This document shows positions 60,191 to 64,000 of a stretch of 64,000 bases of DNA, one piece after another (within the stretch, counting starts at the first letter, position 1; every line of letters begins with the position of its first letter). Source of the DNA: Bacteroidales bacterium (GTDB lineage: Bacteria; Bacteroidota; Bacteroidia; Bacteroidales; UBA932). The translations under genes were made by a program, and so were the position numbers. The notes beneath the pieces are model-generated. The model was not told where the DNA came from. It saw nothing but the letters and a program-made list of their open reading frames with translations, and did not search any database. The DNA lies in contig JAFRUH010000033.1 of NCBI GenBank assembly GCA_017438975.1, forward strand, positions 124,001 to 188,000, read 5' to 3'.

Positions 60191-62242
60191 CTATCTTCCG
60201 AAATAGACGAGAAGGACAGAAATATCGGAGGGGGAGACTCCGGAAATCCGGGAAGCCTGGGCGATTGTCTCAGGCTTATATTTTTTCAGTTTCTGCCGGG
60301 ATTCAATGGAAATGGACTGAATGCGGTCATAATCGAAATCGGTCGGAATCCGGATATACTCCAACCGTCCAAGCTTTTCCGCCTGCTTCTGCTCCCGTTC
60401 GATATAGCCACGATATTTAATAAAGGTTTCAACGGAATCCAGAATCTGGGTACGGAATTGGGTACCGATCTTTTCATCCGCCTTGGAAAGGTCAATCGCG
60501 GAAAGAGGGTATTCCGTGTTGAATTTCAAAATACCTAAAGCATCGGAGTAAGAATGTCCGTCCGAGGAGACCTGGGACTTATCCGTTGAGAAGGATAATA
60601 ATTCTGAATAAGGGAATGACAACGAATAGTCTATATTGACTCCTGCTTTCTGAAATGTTCCATGTGGAACAATTTGAAGGATTTCAGCCAGACTTGTTTC
60701 GGGACGTGCGGCGATTTCGGAAATCTTTTTAGAGTCAGTCAACTCGGTTGAACCTATGGACGACAAATATGAATTGGCCCATTCCGCTTTCAGGTTCTGC
60801 GATTCTGCCCATTGGAGAAGTTGCGATGCCTTCTCATATTTCTGCATTGTATAATCATACCGGAACTTGTCTGCAAGTCCCAATTGCCAAGACCGGGCCG
60901 TCAAACGCTCGTCTGCATTGTCCTGACGGAGCAGGATCCGATACTCGGCGCGGGAGGTGAACATCCGGTACGGTTCGTCCACGACTTTTGTAATCAGGTC
61001 GTCAATCAGAACACCGATATAAGCTTCATCACGCCGAAGAACGAAGGCTTCTTTTTCATGTATCTTCAGATGGGCGTTAATTCCAGCCATCAAGCCCTGA
61101 GCCGCGGCTTCTTCATAACCGGTCGTTCCATTGACCTGGCCGGCCAGAAAGAGATTCTCGACAATCTTGGACTCCAGGGTCGGCCTCAGACAAGAGGGGT
61201 CGAAATAATCATATTCGACCGCATATGCAGGCCGGTAAACGACCGCGTTTTCTAGCCCCTCGATAGCATGGAGGGCTTCCATCTGGACATGTAGCGGAAG
61301 AGAAGACGAAAAGCCTTGCAGATAGTATTCACGGGTATACCGGCCCTCGGGTTCGAGGAACAACTGGTGAGAATCCTTGTCCGCAAAGGTTTTGATCTTG
61401 TCTTCGATGCTGGGACAATACCGGGGCCCTTTTCCCTTAATGAGGCCTGTAAACAGGGGAGACTCTGAAAAACCGGAACGAAGGATATCATGGACCCGTT
61501 CGTTCGTATGGACGATATAACAGTTCTTCTGCGGAGTCCCGTTCTGGGCCGTGGAAAGATAAGGGAGAAAAGAGAACTTGTCCGGATCCGCATCGCCGAC
61601 TTGTACAGGAAGGCGGGAAAGATCGACCGAGGAAATGTCGATCCGCGGCGGGGTTCCCGTTTTCATCCGGTCGGTCGGAATACCCATGGCGACGAGCTGT
61701 TCCGTCAGGCCGTAAGAAGATTTCTCTCCGATGCGACCCCCTTCAAATTCGGTCTGGCCGATGAACAATTTGCCTGTCAGAAAGGTTCCGGCAGTAAGGA
61801 TAACCGCCTGAGAATGGAAAATTGCGCCGGTGAGTGTCTTAACCCCGGTAATGCGCGACCCAGAGAAGATAAATTCTGTTGCAGAATCAGCGTAAATACT
61901 TAATTTACAATTAGTTTCAAGTATTCTTCGCCAATTTTTCGAGAAGACTTCCTTGTCGCATTGTGCGCGTGGACTCCACATCGCCGGACCCTTGGAACGG
62001 TTCAGCATCCGGAACTGGATCGTGGACGCATCCGTTACGATTCCCATGTATCCGCCCAAAGCATCAATCTCCCGGACGATCTGACCCTTGGCGATTCCTC
62101 CGACCGCAGGATTGCAGGACATCTTGGCGAAAGCCGTCATGTCCATCGTAATGAGCAGGACGGATGATCCCATGCCCGCAGCGGCCATCGCCGCTTCGCA
62201 TCCGGCATGGCCTCCCCCGACAACGATTACATCATACTCCAT
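60191..62242 (-). CDS. mnmG: tRNA uridine-34 carboxymethylaminomethyl-modification enzyme MnmG (GidA)
   Basis: 683 aa from 62242 ([25 protein letters not shown]); an ATG five codons earlier would overlap the ybeY stop. The FAD site is in the first 30 residues, then [24 protein letters not shown] and [35 protein letters not shown], and the C-terminal SAM-like domain ending [19 protein letters not shown]. With MnmE it modifies U34 of several tRNAs. It starts one base after ybeY. Confidence 0.97.
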   Translation of the reverse strand: MEYDVIVVGGGHAGCEAAMAAAGMGSSVLLITMDMTAFAKMSCNPAVGGIAKGQIVREIDALGGYMGIVTDASTIQFRMLNRSKGPAMWSPRAQCDKEVFSKNWRRILETNCKLSIYADSATEFIFSGSRITGVKTLTGAIFHSQAVILTAGTFLTGKLFIGQTEFEGGRIGEKSSYGLTEQLVAMGIPTDRMKTGTPPRIDISSVDLSRLPVQVGDADPDKFSFLPYLSTAQNGTPQKNCYIVHTNERVHDILRSGFSESPLFTGLIKGKGPRYCPSIEDKIKTFADKDSHQLFLEPEGRYTREYYLQGFSSSLPLHVQMEALHAIEGLENAVVYRPAYAVEYDYFDPSCLRPTLESKIVENLFLAGQVNGTTGYEEAAAQGLMAGINAHLKIHEKEAFVLRRDEAYIGVLIDDLITKVVDEPYRMFTSRAEYRILLRQDNADERLTARSWQLGLADKFRYDYTMQKYEKASQLLQWAESQNLKAEWANSYLSSIGSTELTDSKKISEIAARPETSLAEILQIVPHGTFQKAGVNIDYSLSFPYSELLSFSTDKSQVSSDGHSYSDALGILKFNTEYPLSAIDLSKADEKIGTQFRTQILDSVETFIKYRGYIEREQKQAEKLGRLEYIRIPTDFDYDRIQSISIESRQKLKKYKPETIAQASRISGVSPSDISVLLVYFGR

Positions 62243-62243
62243 T

Positions 62244-62663
62244 TCAGACCAGTTCACGGAGTGAAAGATAATAATTCTCCTTCGCTCTCATCTCTTTAAT
62301 ATCCTCTTCCGAATGGTCGTCATATCCGATAAGGTGCAGGACTCCATGGACAATGACCCTGTTCAGTTCATCCTTGAACTCCGTACCATAGAAAGCAGCG
62401 TTCTCGCGGACGGAATCGACGCTGATGAACAAATCTCCGAAAACGGTATCCCCTTCGCAATAATCGAAGGTGATGATGTCCGTGAAATAGTCATGCTGGA
62501 GATATTTCATATTGACGTCCAGTATATAGTTATCGGAACAGAAAATGATCGAAATATCACCGAGACGACGGATTTCACTTTCCGCAACAAGTTTCAGCCA
62601 GCGGTTTGTGAGTCGTTTTTCCTTGAAGTCGAACTTCGTATCTTCATTGAAATATGAAACCAT
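62244..62663 (-). CDS. ybeY: Endoribonuclease YbeY (16S rRNA maturation)
   Basis: 139 aa from 62663 ([20 protein letters not shown]). The zinc-binding motif [16 protein letters not shown] gives the three His (HxxxHxxxxxH). FSDNY-type loop [32 protein letters not shown] is conserved. Trims 16S rRNA and takes part in ribosome quality control. First gene of a ybeY-mnmG unit, with a -7 box TATTTTTG at 62690-62683. Confidence 0.94.
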   Translation of the reverse strand: MVSYFNEDTKFDFKEKRLTNRWLKLVAESEIRRLGDISIIFCSDNYILDVNMKYLQHDYFTDIITFDYCEGDTVFGDLFISVDSVRENAAFYGTEFKDELNRVIVHGVLHLIGYDDHSEEDIKEMRAKENYYLSLRELV

Positions 62664-62682
62664 ATATGACGGATTTGACACG

Positions 62683-62690
62683 CAAAAATA
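62683..62690 (-). promoter_or_regulatory. -7 box upstream of ybeY
   Basis: TATTTTTG on the minus strand, 20 bases before the start at 62663. -33 element not clear. Confidence 0.4.
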
Positions 62691-62702
62691 CAAATAATTC
62701 AC

Positions 62703-62710
62703 TACTTTTG
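62703..62710 (+). promoter_or_regulatory. -7 box upstream of hflX
   Basis: TACTTTTG, five bases before the start at 62716, so the mRNA would be nearly leaderless. TTTG at 62674-62677 is 25 bases upstream, longer than usual. Confidence 0.4.
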
Positions 62711-62715
62711 CAGGT

Positions 62716-63900
62716 ATGAGTGAATTGAAAACGGAAAAAGCCGTATTTGTCGGCGTCGTGCTGGAGAAAGGCGGCGAAAGGAAAACGATGGAATATCTGG
62801 ATGAACTCCAGTTCCTGGCCGAGACGGCCGGAGCAGTCGGAGACAAGAAATTCATCCAGCGGCTGGACCGTCTTTACCAGGCGACCTATCTGGGAACGGG
62901 AAAGTTGGAAGAGATAAAGAATTACTGCGAAGAAAATGATATTCAATACGTTATCTTCGATGATGAACTCTCCCCTACCCAGCAGCGCAATATCGAAAAA
63001 GCTATCGGTTGCAGCCATATCCTGGACCGTACAAGCCTGATTCTGGAAATCTTTGCCCAGCGGGCGAAGACATCCTACGCAAAGATGCAGGTGGAACTAG
63101 CGCGCCACCAGTATATGCTTCCGAGACTGGCGGGTATGTGGACCCACCTCGAGAGGCAGCGGGGCGGTATGGGAACCCGGGGCGGTATGGGTGAAACCCA
63201 GATAGAAGTGGACCGGCGTATCGTCAAGGAAAGGATCCGGAAACTGAAAGAGGACCTGGCGAAAGTGGACCGACAAATGGCGACGCAGAGAGGAAACCGC
63301 GGTTCCCTGGTACGTCTTTCCCTTGTAGGATACACCAATGTCGGAAAGAGCACTCTGATGAACCTGCTGGCAAAATCAGACGTTTTCGCCGAGAATAAAC
63401 TGTTTGCTACGCTCGATACGACCGTCCGGAAAGTGGTCATTGAAAATGTACCCTTCCTCTTGAGCGATACCGTCGGTTTCATCCGGAAACTTCCCACCCA
63501 GCTGGTCGAGGCCTTCAAGAGTACTCTCGACGAAGTACGGGAAGCTGATATTCTGGTTCATGTCGTAGATATCTCCCATCCGGATTTTGAAGAACAGATG
63601 AGAGTCGTGGAACAAACTCTTCGGGACATCAAGGCGGCAAACAAGCCTACTTACGTGGTTTTCAATAAGATAGATGCGTACGAATACGAGGAGTACGACG
63701 AGTTTTCGCTGGAGCCGAAAGGGAAGGAGCATCGGACGCTGGAAGAACTGAAAAACAGCTGGATAGCAGAGGAAAAGACACCCTGTATCTTCATTTCCGC
63801 GAAAGAGCGGATCGGTATCGATAAACTCCGGAACGATATCTATAAGATGGTCGCAGAAATTCACGCCGGCCGGTATCCGTTCAACAATTTCCTCTGGTAG
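62716..63900 (+). CDS. hflX: Ribosome-splitting GTPase HflX
   Basis: 394 aa. The N-terminal HflX domain (about residues 20-110) has LYQATYLGTGKLEEIKNYCEEN and DDELSPTQQRNIEKAI, followed by the linker helices with QRGGMGTRGGMGETQIEVDRR. The G domain starts VRLSLVGYTNVGKSTLMNLLA (G1), SDTVGFIRKLPTQLVEAFKSTL (G3) and VVFNKIDAYE (G4). It splits stalled 70S ribosomes under stress. It is divergent from ybeY and followed by the third G-rich element. Confidence 0.96.
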   Translation: MSELKTEKAVFVGVVLEKGGERKTMEYLDELQFLAETAGAVGDKKFIQRLDRLYQATYLGTGKLEEIKNYCEENDIQYVIFDDELSPTQQRNIEKAIGCSHILDRTSLILEIFAQRAKTSYAKMQVELARHQYMLPRLAGMWTHLERQRGGMGTRGGMGETQIEVDRRIVKERIRKLKEDLAKVDRQMATQRGNRGSLVRLSLVGYTNVGKSTLMNLLAKSDVFAENKLFATLDTTVRKVVIENVPFLLSDTVGFIRKLPTQLVEAFKSTLDEVREADILVHVVDISHPDFEEQMRVVEQTLRDIKAANKPTYVVFNKIDAYEYEEYDEFSLEPKGKEHRTLEELKNSWIAEEKTPCIFISAKERIGIDKLRNDIYKMVAEIHAGRYPFNNFLW

Positions 63901-63940
63901 CGTTATTTTTATATTAAGAGGGTAAGCATATTATAGTATA

Positions 63941-64000
63941 TCTCCTCTGAAACCTATGCCACCCTCGGCAATATAAGAGGGAGGGGCCCTTTAGGGAGGG
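63941..64000 (+). repeat. G-rich multi-hairpin intergenic element, copy 3 (cut by the window edge)
   Basis: It starts about 40 bases after the hflX stop, in the same orientation. TATGCC-accctc-GGC hairpin, TAAGAGGGAGGGG, CCCTTTAGGG, then a second GGGAGGG as the window ends. It matches copy 1 (14580-14696, read on the minus strand) at nearly every base. Confidence 0.78.

Overview
The window reads as a chromosomal piece of a high-GC member of the Bacteroidales (Bacteroidota). The support is SusC/SusD pairs, a FecR/ECF-sigma pair, BACON domains, S46 and S9 dipeptidyl peptidases, TPR-membrane-HTH regulators, and promoters of the Bacteroidetes type (TTTG, about 20 nt, TAnnTTTG) in front of many genes. 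Most of the window is around 60% GC by eye. A patch from about 51.1 to 54.6 kb is clearly AT-richer. No rRNA, CRISPR array, phage or transposase gene was seen; one tRNA is present.

Layout. 1-8.5 kb: a divergent catabolic locus. A tightly overlapping minus-strand operon (Tat-exported FAD oxidoreductase, secreted propeller-like protein, metallo-beta-lactamase-fold lipoprotein, second FAD oxidoreductase, SusC cut by the window edge) faces a LacI regulator followed by a cytosolic FAD oxidoreductase. 8.5-14.6 kb: a GT4 glycosyltransferase followed by an eroded dapF remnant, a HAD phosphatase, a YfhO membrane protein and an Mrp ATPase. 14.7-34.7 kb: a 20-kb minus-strand block that starts with an ECF sigma factor, FecR anti-sigma and STN-bearing SusC, then SusD, BACON and repeat-rich surface lipoproteins, two glycerophosphodiesterases, an EEP-fold phosphodiesterase, mannitol-1-phosphate dehydrogenase, a GlpT-like antiporter, a GDSL esterase and an S46 peptidase. 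I read it as a locus for scavenging phosphodiester-linked polyols. 34.8-38.3 kb: the str operon (rpsL-rpsG-fusA-rpsJ) ending in a tRNA with anticodon CAU and a terminator. 38.5-47.8 kb: heparinase-II/III-like protein, GH2 glycosidase, S9 peptidase, DUF3298 lipoprotein, MGMT-like protein and TonB. 47.9-55.4 kb: an accessory patch with three related membrane-HTH regulators, an esterase between two copies of a ~150-bp structured repeat, small lipoproteins, a beta-barrel, a 45-aa cysteine-rich secreted peptide and many hairpins. 55.4-63.9 kb: housekeeping genes (glyS, folK, sufT, sufE, sufS, ruvA, mnmG, ybeY, hflX).

Most notable hidden structure. (1) The leaders of two membrane-HTH regulators each hold three segments in which segment 2 can pair with segment 1 or with segment 3, and the 2:3 helix is followed by a T-run, the layout of a transcription attenuator. 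(2) A family of G-rich, multi-hairpin intergenic elements (14.6, 40.4 and 63.9 kb) always follows a stop codon in the same orientation, with stems that change in a compensatory way. (3) The polyol-phosphate locus joins MtlD to an organophosphate antiporter. (4) A dapF remnant keeps three conserved blocks in one frame but has lost both catalytic-cysteine motifs.
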